A DNA stretch of 64,000 nucleotides from Streptomyces sp. NA02950. Lineage in GTDB: Bacteria; Actinomycetota; Actinomycetes; Streptomycetales; Streptomycetaceae. Location: positions 930,001-994,000 of the forward strand of contig NZ_CP054916.1 of assembly GCF_013364155.1 (NCBI RefSeq). Direction: 5' to 3'. Each line of letters opens with the position of its first letter. Within the stretch, counting starts at the first letter, position 1. Positions 53,267 through 61,478 of this stretch are shown here, in pieces. Made by a program: the position numbers and the translations under genes. Under the pieces are notes generated by a model, which was not told the origin of the DNA, searched no databases, and was given only the letters and a program-made list of their open reading frames with translations.

Positions 53267-54586
53267 TCAGCGGCCGGACACGCGGGCCGTCTCGGCGATC
53301 TCGGGGGACTCGGTGTCCAGCGGGACCGCCCAGGAGGGCACCACTCCGAGTTGCACCGCCTGGCGTGGCAGCACCGCGTCGAGCAGCCAGTCGGCGGCCA
53401 CGCGGACGCGATTGCCGGGCATGGCCATCAGGTGGTAGCCGCGGGTGACCGCGTTGGCGAGCGGCCCGGCCAGCGGGATGTGCAGCGGGTCGGCGGCCGC
53501 CTGCACTCCGCCCAGGTCGACCGTGAACCCCAGGTCGTGGTGTTTGTAGGGCTTGGGTGTGCCATGGCCGAGGGAGGCCAGGATGTTGCGGGCCGCGACC
53601 TTGCCCTGGCGCTGGGCGTGCTGCGCGGTCATCGGGGTGAACTGGCCCGGCCGGGTGAGATCGGGCACCGCGGCGGCGTCGCCGCAGGCCAGCACCTCCG
53701 GATGGCCGGGTACGGCGAGGTACCGGTCCACCCGCAGCCGTCCGCGTTCGGTGGGCAGGCCCAGGTCCTCCACCAGGGGGTCGGGGCGCACCCCGACGCA
53801 CCAGATCAGGGAGCGGGTGTCGATGAACTCGCCGTCGTCGAGCAGCACCCCCTCGGAGGTGGCCTCCTTGACGGTGGTGCCGGTGCGGACCTCGACGCCG
53901 CGTTTGCGCAGCACCCGGTCGGCCGTGCGGGACAGCCGTTTGTCGAGTTCCGGCAGTACCCGGGGGGCGATGTCGACCAGCACCCAGCGGGGCGGTGGCG
54001 CACCGCGCAGCGCGGTGTTCTTCCGGGCCAGCGTGTCCGTGAACAGCACCCCGTGGGCGGCCACCTCGGTGCCGGTGTAACCGGCGCCGACCACCACGAA
54101 GGTGCGGCGGGCGGCCCGCTCGCGGGGGTCCTCGGTGGTGCCCGCCATCTCGATCTGGCGGGTCACATGGTCGCGCAGATAGAGCGCCTCGGGCATACCG
54201 CGGAAGCCGTGGGCGTGCTCGGCCACACCGGGGATCGGCAGCAGCTTGTTGACGCTGCCGACGGACAGGACGAGCCGGTCGTAGCTCATCTCGCCGCGGT
54301 TGCCCTCGGGGTCCTCCCAGCCGACCCGGCGGCCCGCGAGGTCCACCGAGTGCACCTCGCCGAGCACCAGCCGGACGCGTGGCAGCGTCCCGGTGAGGGA
54401 GACCGAGACCCGCCGGGGTTCCAGCACCCCGGCGGCCACTTCGGGCAGCAGCGGAAGATACAGAAAGTAGTCATTGGGGTTGATCAGGACGATGTCGGCC
54501 GCGCCGCGCAGGGTGCGGGAGAGCGTACGGGCGGCCTGGTAACCGGCGAAACCGGCACCGACGATCACGATACGCACTGGGCTCAC
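53267..54586 (-). CDS. Type II NADH dehydrogenase (NDH-2-like)
   Basis: 439 residues from GTG 54586 (GGGAG 5 nt upstream). FAD site VRIVIVGAGFAGYQAARTL, second dinucleotide site TFVVVGAGYTGTEVAAHG, GVRPDPLVEDLGLP, and the flavin-contact GDAAAVPDLT...PMTAQHAQRQGKVAARNI. Non-pumping membrane-associated NADH:quinone oxidoreductase by family. The C-terminal amphipathic region (AGPLANAVTRGYHLMAMPGNRVRVAADWLLDAVLP) fits membrane attachment. Closely followed by the transketolase gene. Confidence 0.88.
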   Translation of the reverse strand: MSPVRIVIVGAGFAGYQAARTLSRTLRGAADIVLINPNDYFLYLPLLPEVAAGVLEPRRVSVSLTGTLPRVRLVLGEVHSVDLAGRRVGWEDPEGNRGEMSYDRLVLSVGSVNKLLPIPGVAEHAHGFRGMPEALYLRDHVTRQIEMAGTTEDPRERAARRTFVVVGAGYTGTEVAAHGVLFTDTLARKNTALRGAPPPRWVLVDIAPRVLPELDKRLSRTADRVLRKRGVEVRTGTTVKEATSEGVLLDDGEFIDTRSLIWCVGVRPDPLVEDLGLPTERGRLRVDRYLAVPGHPEVLACGDAAAVPDLTRPGQFTPMTAQHAQRQGKVAARNILASLGHGTPKPYKHHDLGFTVDLGGVQAAADPLHIPLAGPLANAVTRGYHLMAMPGNRVRVAADWLLDAVLPRQAVQLGVVPSWAVPLDTESPEIAETARVSGR

Positions 54587-54745
54587 AGGGACTCCCGGAC
54601 GTACGGAACCAGAGGGTTCCAAGTGCCCGTGCCGGCTGGGGCCAAACCTGTGTGGCGGGTGGCCCCGGCCGCGGGGACAATGTCCGGAAGTTCCCCGCGC
54701 TCCTGCGGGGCGCGACCCCACCGCACCGGACGTCAGCGAGGCCGC

Positions 54746-55960
54746 TCAGCCGCGCTTTCGGGCGGCCGTCTCCTCGACGGGCTCGTCCCAGTCGACCCGG
54801 TAGCCGGTCAGCCAGTCGGTGGTGGGGGCGCCACCCGCCCGGTCCAGCCGCCGGGGCAGGGTCGCGTCGCGCAGGGCGCGTTTGACCGGGCCGGGAGCGG
54901 TGCGGCGGGCCATGCCCGCGCTGGTCCGGGCCACCTTCTCGACGCGTTCGCGGCGCAGTGCCTCGTAGGTGGTGAAGGCGGACCGGGGGCGGCGCAGATC
55001 GCGCAGGCACTTGGCGAGCACCACCCCGTCCTCGATGGCCAGGGAGGCGCCCTGTGCGGCGTTGGGGGCGCAGGCGTGGGCCGCGTCCCCCACGATGACC
55101 ATCGCGTCGGAGGACCAGGTGGGGGTGGAGACGATGTCATAGGCGCCGGTGGCGACGATGTTCTCGCCGGTGGCGCCGATGATCCCGGCGGCCGCGGTCT
55201 GGTCCTCCGCGAACAGCCCGGTGAGCCGTTCGCGCCACTGCTCGGGGGTGACGGCGGCCAGCTCCGCCTTGGACAGCTCGGGGGCGGGGGCGTTGGTGAA
55301 CCACCAGATCTCGCCGTCCGGCGCGGTGGTGCAGCCGAAGAACGCCTGTTTGCCGAAGATCATGGTGTAGGTGTCGGGGTCCGGGGGCGCGGGGACGTCA
55401 CGGGCGTAGCCGCAGACGGTCTGCTGTCCGGTGTAGCGCGGACGGGGCGAGGCGGCGTCGATGGTCCTGCGGATCAGGGAGTGGATGCCGTCGGCGCCGA
55501 TGAGCACGTCGGCCACCGCCCGGCCGCCGTCGGCGAAGGAGCCGACCACCGTGCCGTCGGGGCTGGTGTGAGCGGCGAGCAGCCGTTTGCCGTACTCGAA
55601 GCGCACTCCGCGGCGCGCCGCCTCCTCGCGCAGCACCCGTACCAGGGTGGCGCGTGTGATGGTGCGGGCCCCGAGGCCGCCGTCCTCCGAGCCGGACACC
55701 GGCTTGCGGCCGAGCCGTTTGCCGGTGTTGCTGATGAAGTCGACATGGCCGGCCGGAAAGGAGTGGTCCAGCACGGGTCCATGGGCGTCGATCGTGCGCA
55801 GCGCCTCCAGGCCGTTGGCCGCGAGGACGAGGAACGCACCCGTGTCGGTGGCGTCCGTGGGGTATGCCTCGTGGACGACCGCTTCGATCCCGGCTTTGTG
55901 CAGGGCCATCGCGGTCACCGTGCCGGCGATGCCGCCACCGATGATCAGGGCTGTGGTCAT
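54746..55960 (-). CDS. FAD-dependent monooxygenase (PHBH-fold)
   Basis: 404 residues from ATG 55960 (ATG 55969 also possible). FAD motif TALIIGGGIAGTVTAMALHKAGIEAVVHEA, LIGADGIHSLIRR (DG motif), and MVIVGDAAHACAPNAAQGASLAIEDGVVLAKCLRD (GD motif). Compact single-domain length, like 6-hydroxynicotinate or TetX/PgaE-like hydroxylases without the C-terminal thioredoxin-like domain. Stands alone; substrate unknown, could tailor a secondary metabolite. Confidence 0.87.
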   Translation of the reverse strand: MTTALIIGGGIAGTVTAMALHKAGIEAVVHEAYPTDATDTGAFLVLAANGLEALRTIDAHGPVLDHSFPAGHVDFISNTGKRLGRKPVSGSEDGGLGARTITRATLVRVLREEAARRGVRFEYGKRLLAAHTSPDGTVVGSFADGGRAVADVLIGADGIHSLIRRTIDAASPRPRYTGQQTVCGYARDVPAPPDPDTYTMIFGKQAFFGCTTAPDGEIWWFTNAPAPELSKAELAAVTPEQWRERLTGLFAEDQTAAAGIIGATGENIVATGAYDIVSTPTWSSDAMVIVGDAAHACAPNAAQGASLAIEDGVVLAKCLRDLRRPRSAFTTYEALRRERVEKVARTSAGMARRTAPGPVKRALRDATLPRRLDRAGGAPTTDWLTGYRVDWDEPVEETAARKRG

Positions 55961-56027
55961 GGCCACCATATGGCGGGGTTGACTGGCCCGGGTCAAGAGG
56001 GTGTCGCCAACTGACCGTTCCTGTGCG

Positions 56028-56894
56028 TTATTTGAGCAGTCGGGACATCCTGCGGTCGGCGAGCGGCTTACCGCCGGTCTGGCAGGTGGGGCAGTACTGA
56101 AGGGAGGAGTCCTTGAAGGACACCTCGCGGACCGTGTCGCCGCACACCGGGCACGGTTCGCCGGTGCGCCCGTGCACCCGCATCCCGCTGCGCTTCTCCG
56201 CCTTGAGGTCTCCGGCGGCGAGCCCGCGGGAGCGCTCGACGGCCGAGCGCAGCGTGGTGTCCATCGCCTCGTACAGGGCGGCGATCTCCTGCTCGCCGAG
56301 ATCGGAGGCGAGCCGGTAGGGCGACATCTGCGCGACGTGCAGGATCTCGTCGGAGTAGGCGTTGCCGATTCCGGCGATGACGCTCTGGTCGCGCAGTACC
56401 CCTTTGATCCGGTGCCGCACCCCGCGCAGCAGTCCGGCGAACGCCTCCGGGGTGAACGAGCCGTCCAGCGGGTCCGGGCCGAGCCGGGCGATCCCCGGAA
56501 CCTCCTCGGGCGCGTGCACGCAGTACACCGCGAGCCCCTTGCGCGACCCGGCCTCGGTGAGGTCGAATCCGGAGCGCTCCGCACCGGCCAGGACCAGCCG
56601 CAGCGCCAGCGGGCCCTTGCCGGGACGCGGCGGGGCCTCGGGCTGGCCCTCCTTCCAGCGCAGCCAGCCCGCACGGGCGAGATGGACGACCAGATGCGGT
56701 CCGTCGGTGGCCAGGTCCAGGAACTTGCCGTGGCGCCGCGCGGCCGTGACGGTCCGGCCCTCGAGGGCGGTCAGCGGCGGATCGTAGGTCTTGAGCACGC
56801 TCACCGCGACGGGGAGGACACGGTCGATCTCCCGGCCGACGGCGCGCTCGGCCAGGATCCCGGCGAGGGCCTCCACCTCGGGCAGTTCCGGCAT
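56028..56894 (-). CDS. Fpg/Nei-family DNA glycosylase
   Basis: 288 residues from ATG 56894 (GGGAG just upstream). MPELPEVEALAGILAE with catalytic Pro2 and Glu3; H2TH (DQSVIAGIGNAYSDEILHVAQMSPYRLASDL). The zinc finger (CPVCGDTVREVSFKDSSLQYCPTCQTGG) carries the substrate-facing residues. An unusual ~20-residue tail after the finger (KPLADRRMSRLLK) is present. Excises oxidised bases. Distinct from the 23.1-kb paralogue. Confidence 0.92.
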   Translation of the reverse strand: MPELPEVEALAGILAERAVGREIDRVLPVAVSVLKTYDPPLTALEGRTVTAARRHGKFLDLATDGPHLVVHLARAGWLRWKEGQPEAPPRPGKGPLALRLVLAGAERSGFDLTEAGSRKGLAVYCVHAPEEVPGIARLGPDPLDGSFTPEAFAGLLRGVRHRIKGVLRDQSVIAGIGNAYSDEILHVAQMSPYRLASDLGEQEIAALYEAMDTTLRSAVERSRGLAAGDLKAEKRSGMRVHGRTGEPCPVCGDTVREVSFKDSSLQYCPTCQTGGKPLADRRMSRLLK

Positions 56895-57036
56895 GCTCCC
56901 AGTGTGCCGCAGGGCTCCGACGGCCGCGCCGCCGCCGGAGGCGGCCACCCCCGCCACCGTTCCGGGCTGCGCCCCCGGGCTCCCTCCCCTACTGTCTCCT
57001 TTGTATTTCTTATCCCCTTTGATGCTTTTTGTTTTG

Positions 57037-57084
57037 TTCTTGGCCGCGTTGTTTGCCGCATTGTTTGCCGCGTTCGTTTCCGCA
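57037..57084 (+). repeat. Four degenerate 12-bp tandem repeats in AT-rich leader
   Basis: TTCTTGGCCGCG, TTGTTTGCCGCA, TTGTTTGCCGCG and TTCGTTTCCGCA follow one another exactly, directly after an unusually T-rich stretch (about 56998-57036). They end 14 bp before the start of the peroxidase fusion gene and just before its GGAGAGG ribosome site. Confidence 0.75.
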
Positions 57085-57097
57085 TGGAGAGGTCCCC

Positions 57098-59995
57098 ATG
57101 GTCGACACCGGACAGCAGGAGCAGTCCGTGCCCCGTCACGGGCACGACGCGGCGGCACATCCGGCACCCGGGCACTACGAGGCGTACGAGGGAGGCAGTC
57201 CGGAGGCCGAACGGGTGGTCTTCGAGAAGCTGGCGCGTGAGCTGGTGCGGGTGCAGCACACCCACCGGGACACCGCGGGCGCCACCCAGCTGCTGCGCAC
57301 CTTCCACGCCAAGGCGGCGCTCGGCGTGGAGAACGCCCGGCTGCGGTTCCGTGACGATCTCCCGCCCGAACTGTGCGTGGGGTACGCCCGGCCGGGCGCC
57401 GAATATCCGGCCGTGGTCCGGCTGTCCAACGCCGGTGGCACCGAGCGGCACGACGCCTCGCCCGATCTGCGCGGGATGGCGGTCCGGGTGCAGGCCGGGC
57501 CCGAGGAGACCCACGATCTGCTGGCCACCAGCTTCCCGGTGTCCCATGCCGCCGACGCCCGGGAGTTCGTGGCGTTCGCCAAGGCCATGGCGGGCGCGAC
57601 CAGCACCGTCGAGCAGGCGTTCGGGCTCTTCGTCCGGCTGCCGCTGGCCGTGGGCTGGGGCACCGCGGACCGGATGCGCCGCAATGTGCGCACCGCCACC
57701 CGGCACACCGTCGGCTCACTCGCCCGGGAGACCTTCTGGAGCCGTGGTGCGATCCTCTGGGGCGGCGCGGGACCGGTCCGCTACCAACTGCGCCCGGCGC
57801 CCGGCGGCACCCCCGCCCCCCCGCCCGACCGCGGCGACCCCGACTACCTCCACCACGAGCTGGCGCTGCGGCTGGCCACCGGTGACATCGCCTTCGAGCT
57901 GTGTGTGCAGCGCTACCGGGACGAGCACCGCACACCGGTCGAGGACGGTTCGGTGGAATGGCTGGAGAGCGACGCCCCCGTCGTACCGGTCGCCCTGCTG
58001 ACCGTGCCGCGCCAGGATCTGGACTCCGCCGGGGCCCGCTGCGCGGCCCGCAGGGTCGAGCAGCTGGCGTTCAACCCATGGCACACCACCGAGGAGTTCC
58101 GGCCGCTGGGCAATCTCAACCGGGCCCGCAAGGCCGCGTACGAGGCCGCCGCCGCGCACCGCCTCGGACTGCGTTTCGCCAGTCCCGAGCCACGCCACAA
58201 CACCCTGCTCGGAGTGCCGATGCGGGCGGCCTTCGGGCTGGTCAACCGCTATGTGCCCTGGCACCGGCTGCCGGTCCCGCTGGGCCTGCTCAACCTCGTG
58301 GCGCTCCGCCAGACCCTGCGCCGGTTCAACCTCATCGACCCCGAGGCCCCGGAGGCCCCGCCGCGGCCCGACCCGGCGCCCGCGCAGCCCGACGAGAAGC
58401 TGCGCACGCGACGCTCCTACGACGGCACCGGCAACGATCTGTCCGCACCGCGGATGGGCGCGGTCGGCGCCGCCTTCGGTCGCAACCTCCCGCCGGTCTA
58501 CCGGCCGGATCTGTTCCACGTCCCGAACCCGGTCACGGTCAGCGACACCCTGCTGGCCCGGGAGCGCTTCATCCCGGCCGCCTCGCTCAACGTCCTGGCC
58601 GCCGCGTGGATCCAGTTCCAGGTCCACGACTGGGTCGACCACCGCCGCTGTCCGGCCGGTGGCAGAACGGTCGAGGTACCGCTGCCACCGGGTGCCACCT
58701 GGCGCAACACCCCCGGTGGACCGGCCGAGAGGGTGATGCGGTTCGCCGAGAACGAGGGCATCGACCTGCCCGGCGACCAGCCGCCGATCCTCTTCCCCAA
58801 CGCCGCCTCGCACTGGTGGGACGGCTCGGAGGTGTACGGCGGCGACGAGCGGACCGCGACCGCACTGCGCGAACCGGACGGTGGCGCCGCACTGCGCCTG
58901 GAGGACGGCCATCTGCCGCTGGGCGCGGGCGGGGTGCCGCTCACCGGCTTCACCCAGAACTGGTGGCTGGGCCTGAGCGTGCTGCACACCCTCTTCGCCC
59001 GGGAGCACAACGCGGTCTGCGAGGCGCTGCGCCGCAGCTATCCGGCGATGGGCGAGGAATCGGTGTACCACACGGCCCGGCTGGTGGTCTCCGCGCTCAT
59101 CGCCAAGATCCATACGGTGGAGTGGACCCCGGCCATCCTCGCCACCGAGGTCATCGACATCGGGCTGAAGACCAACTGGCAGGGCCCGCCCGACCGCTGG
59201 CTGAGCAAACTCGGGCTGTGGCTGTTCGAGGCGAAGGCGCTGGGCGGTATCCCGCGGACCCTGCCGGAGCACCACGGCGTCCCGTACGCGCTCACCGAGG
59301 ACTTCGTGACCGTCTACCGGATGCATCCGCTGATCCCGGACGACATCGAGCTGTGCGACCACCGCTTCGGGCAGCGGCTGGAGTCGCTGGACTTCAACGG
59401 GGTGCGGGGCCCGGCGGCGGAGGTGGTGCTGCGCAAGACGGGGCTCACGAGCACCCTCTACTCCTTCGGGATCGCCCACCCCGGTGCGATCACCCTCAAC
59501 AACTTCCCGCACGCGCTGCGCCGCTTCGAACGGGACGGCGAGATCATCGATCTGTCGGTGGTCGATCTGGTGCGGACCCGGCGCCGGGGTGTGCCGCGGT
59601 ACAACGACTTCCGGGCCGGGCTGCACAAGCCGCGGATCCGCTCCTTCGGGGAACTGGCCGGCGACCCCGACACCGCCGCCCGGCTCGAGGACGTCTACGG
59701 TTCGGTCGACGAGATCGACACCATGGTGGGGCTGTTCGCGGAGAACCCGCCCGAAGGCTTCGGCTTCAGCGACACCGCGTTCCGTATCTTCCTGCTCATG
59801 GCCACCCGGCGGATCCAGAGCGACCGTTTCCTCACCGCGGACTTCCGTCCCGAGGTGTACACCCCGCTGGGGCTGGACTGGGTGGAGAAGGGCAGTATGA
59901 GTTCGGTGATCCTGCGTCACTGCCCGGAGCTGGCGGGGCTGCTGCCGCGCGGCGTGAGCCCGTTCGCACCCTGGCGGCCGGTGGTACCGTCCTGA
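57098..59995 (+). CDS. Fusion of catalase-like domain and alpha-dioxygenase-like heme peroxidase
   Basis: 965 residues from ATG 57098 (GGAGAGG 6 nt upstream). N-terminal ~350 residues: catalase-like heme fold with LRTFHAKAAL (catalytic His70), YPAVVRLSNAGG, SPDLRGMAVRVQ, DLLATSFPVSHAADAREFVAFAKAM, and PLGNLNRARKAAYEAA (candidate proximal Tyr348). After a linker, residues ~410-965 match fatty-acid alpha-dioxygenases (PIOX type): RRSYDGTGNDLSAPRMGAVGAAFGRNLPP, IQFQVHDWVDH (distal His510), DFVTVYRMHPLIPD (catalytic Tyr740, proximal His743), and the conserved C-terminus (RRIQSDRFLTADFRPEVYT). Alpha-dioxygenases make 2-hydroperoxy fatty acids; catalase-like domains can decompose or rearrange hydroperoxides, so substrate channelling is a plausible inference. 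No signal peptide. Confidence 0.9.
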   Translation: MVDTGQQEQSVPRHGHDAAAHPAPGHYEAYEGGSPEAERVVFEKLARELVRVQHTHRDTAGATQLLRTFHAKAALGVENARLRFRDDLPPELCVGYARPGAEYPAVVRLSNAGGTERHDASPDLRGMAVRVQAGPEETHDLLATSFPVSHAADAREFVAFAKAMAGATSTVEQAFGLFVRLPLAVGWGTADRMRRNVRTATRHTVGSLARETFWSRGAILWGGAGPVRYQLRPAPGGTPAPPPDRGDPDYLHHELALRLATGDIAFELCVQRYRDEHRTPVEDGSVEWLESDAPVVPVALLTVPRQDLDSAGARCAARRVEQLAFNPWHTTEEFRPLGNLNRARKAAYEAAAAHRLGLRFASPEPRHNTLLGVPMRAAFGLVNRYVPWHRLPVPLGLLNLVALRQTLRRFNLIDPEAPEAPPRPDPAPAQPDEKLRTRRSYDGTGNDLSAPRMGAVGAAFGRNLPPVYRPDLFHVPNPVTVSDTLLARERFIPAASLNVLAAAWIQFQVHDWVDHRRCPAGGRTVEVPLPPGATWRNTPGGPAERVMRFAENEGIDLPGDQPPILFPNAASHWWDGSEVYGGDERTATALREPDGGAALRLEDGHLPLGAGGVPLTGFTQNWWLGLSVLHTLFAREHNAVCEALRRSYPAMGEESVYHTARLVVSALIAKIHTVEWTPAILATEVIDIGLKTNWQGPPDRWLSKLGLWLFEAKALGGIPRTLPEHHGVPYALTEDFVTVYRMHPLIPDDIELCDHRFGQRLESLDFNGVRGPAAEVVLRKTGLTSTLYSFGIAHPGAITLNNFPHALRRFERDGEIIDLSVVDLVRTRRRGVPRYNDFRAGLHKPRIRSFGELAGDPDTAARLEDVYGSVDEIDTMVGLFAENPPEGFGFSDTAFRIFLLMATRRIQSDRFLTADFRPEVYTPLGLDWVEKGSMSSVILRHCPELAGLLPRGVSPFAPWRPVVPS

Positions 59996-60002
59996 CGGCC
60001 GG

Positions 60003-61373
60003 TCACACCGGCCCGGTGAGCTCCGGCGCGACGGTGTCCCGGCGGAAGCGGTTGATGGACGGCAGGTGGCGGGCGCGCAGTTCGTGGTCGCGTACGCCCA
60101 GGCCCTCCCGCGGAGCCAGGCACAGCACCCCCACCTTGCCGGAGTGGCGGTTGCGGTGGACGTCCTGGGTGGCGGTGCCGACCGAGTCCAGCGGATGGAC
60201 CGTGGACAGGGTCGGATGGACCATCCCCTTCTCGATCAGGCGGTTGGCCGCCCAGGCCTCACGGTAGTTGGCGAAGTGGGTGCCGACGACCCGCTTGAGC
60301 CCCATCCACAGATAGCGGTTGTCGTACTCGTGCCGGTAGCCGGAGGTTGCCGCGCAGGTGACCACCGTGCCGCCGCGGCGCGCCACGTAGACACTGGCGC
60401 CGAAGGTCTCCCGGCCGGGGTGCTCCACCACGATGTCCGGGTCCTCGCCGCCGGTCAGTTCGCGGATCCGGGCGCCGAACCGCTTCCACTCCCGGGGGTC
60501 GGGGGTGGCGGGGTCCTTCCAGAAGCGGTAGCCCTCCTCGGCGCGGTCGATCACCAGCTCCGCGCCCATGGAACGCACCAGCTCGGCCTTGTGTCCGCCG
60601 GAGACCACGCACACCGGAACCGCCCCGCCGTTGACCGCCAGCTGGGTGGCGTAGGAGCCGAGGCCACCGGCCGCGCCCCAGACGAGGGTCACATCACCCT
60701 GTTTCAGCTGGGCGCCGTTGCGGGAGACGAGCTGCCGGTAGGCGGTGGAGTTGACCAGACCGGAGGCGGCGGCCTCCTCCCAGGTCAGGTGTTCGGGCTT
60801 GGGCATCAGCTGGTTGGCCTTGACCAGGGAGAGTTCGGCCAGGCCGCCGAAGTTGGTCTCGAAGCCCCAGATGCGCTGTTCGGGGTCGAGCATGGTGTCG
60901 TCGTGGCCGTCCGGCGACTGGAGTTCGACGGACAGGCAGTGGGCCACCACCCGGTCACCCGGCTTCCAGCGGCGCACCCCGGGGCCGGTGCGCAGCACGA
61001 TGCCGGACAGATCGGAGCCGAGGACGTGGTAGGGCTGGTTGTGGCGGGCCGCCTGGGGGTCGTCGGACCGTGCGTAGCGCTCCAGGAAGCCGAAGGTGGG
61101 CAGCGGTTCGAAGATGGCGCTCCAGACGGTGTTGTAGTTGATCGCGCTCGCCATGACCGCGATCACCGCCTCGCCCGGCCCCGGTTCGGGGGTCGGCACC
61201 TCACGCACGTGCAGTGACTTCTGGGGGTCCTTGTCCGAGGTGGCCATCCCCTGGAACATCTCGGATTCTTCCTTGAGGATCACCGCGCCCCGATAGGAAT
61301 CCGGAATCTTCGCGGCGGAGAAATCCCCGTCCTCCGCGTCATCGGCCAACGCGGCGCTGATGATCTCCTGCAT
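60003..61373 (-). CDS. ccr: Crotonyl-CoA carboxylase/reductase
   Basis: 456 residues, typical for Ccr. MDR fold with family-specific long N-terminus (SYRGAVILKEESEMFQG, REVPTPEPGPGEAVIAVMASAINYNTVWSAIFEPLPTFGFLERYAR), VLGSDLSGIVLRTGPGVRRWKPGDRVVAHC, and the nucleotide site VTLVWGAAGGLGSYATQLAVNGGAVPVCVVSG. The CO2/acyl-CoA region includes VVEHPGRETFGASVYVARRGGTVVTCAATSGYRHEYDNRYLWM. It makes ethylmalonyl-CoA, a polyketide extender unit. Positioned next to deoxysugar genes, as at a macrolide cluster border. Confidence 0.95.
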   Translation of the reverse strand: MQEIISAALADDAEDGDFSAAKIPDSYRGAVILKEESEMFQGMATSDKDPQKSLHVREVPTPEPGPGEAVIAVMASAINYNTVWSAIFEPLPTFGFLERYARSDDPQAARHNQPYHVLGSDLSGIVLRTGPGVRRWKPGDRVVAHCLSVELQSPDGHDDTMLDPEQRIWGFETNFGGLAELSLVKANQLMPKPEHLTWEEAAASGLVNSTAYRQLVSRNGAQLKQGDVTLVWGAAGGLGSYATQLAVNGGAVPVCVVSGGHKAELVRSMGAELVIDRAEEGYRFWKDPATPDPREWKRFGARIRELTGGEDPDIVVEHPGRETFGASVYVARRGGTVVTCAATSGYRHEYDNRYLWMGLKRVVGTHFANYREAWAANRLIEKGMVHPTLSTVHPLDSVGTATQDVHRNRHSGKVGVLCLAPREGLGVRDHELRARHLPSINRFRRDTVAPELTGPV

Positions 61374-61478
61374 GACGTGTCCTCCGTTGTACCGGTCCGG
61401 GTGCCCGACGCTTGAGGAGGCTAGGGCAGCGAACGCGGCCCGAATAACCCCTAGCCGGGGGACCCCTGAAAGGGGCCC

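Noticed and set aside
52934..56014. A 1026-codon plus-strand frame opposite transketolase, NDH-2 and the monooxygenase
   Set aside because: Gly/Ala/His-rich antisense shadow produced by GC-biased codons; the three minus-strand genes have clear family motifs.
57022..57240. A 72-codon frame with a hydrophobic LFAALFAAF start overlapping the fusion-gene leader
   Set aside because: Not listed as a gene because no ribosome site precedes it and it reads out of frame through conserved coding sequence; kept only as a remark in the repeat finding.
60003..61373. Ordinary quinone oxidoreductase/zinc-type alcohol dehydrogenase
   Set aside because: The long N-terminus and the GFLERYAR and SGYRHEYDNRYLWM segments are specific to crotonyl-CoA carboxylase/reductases.
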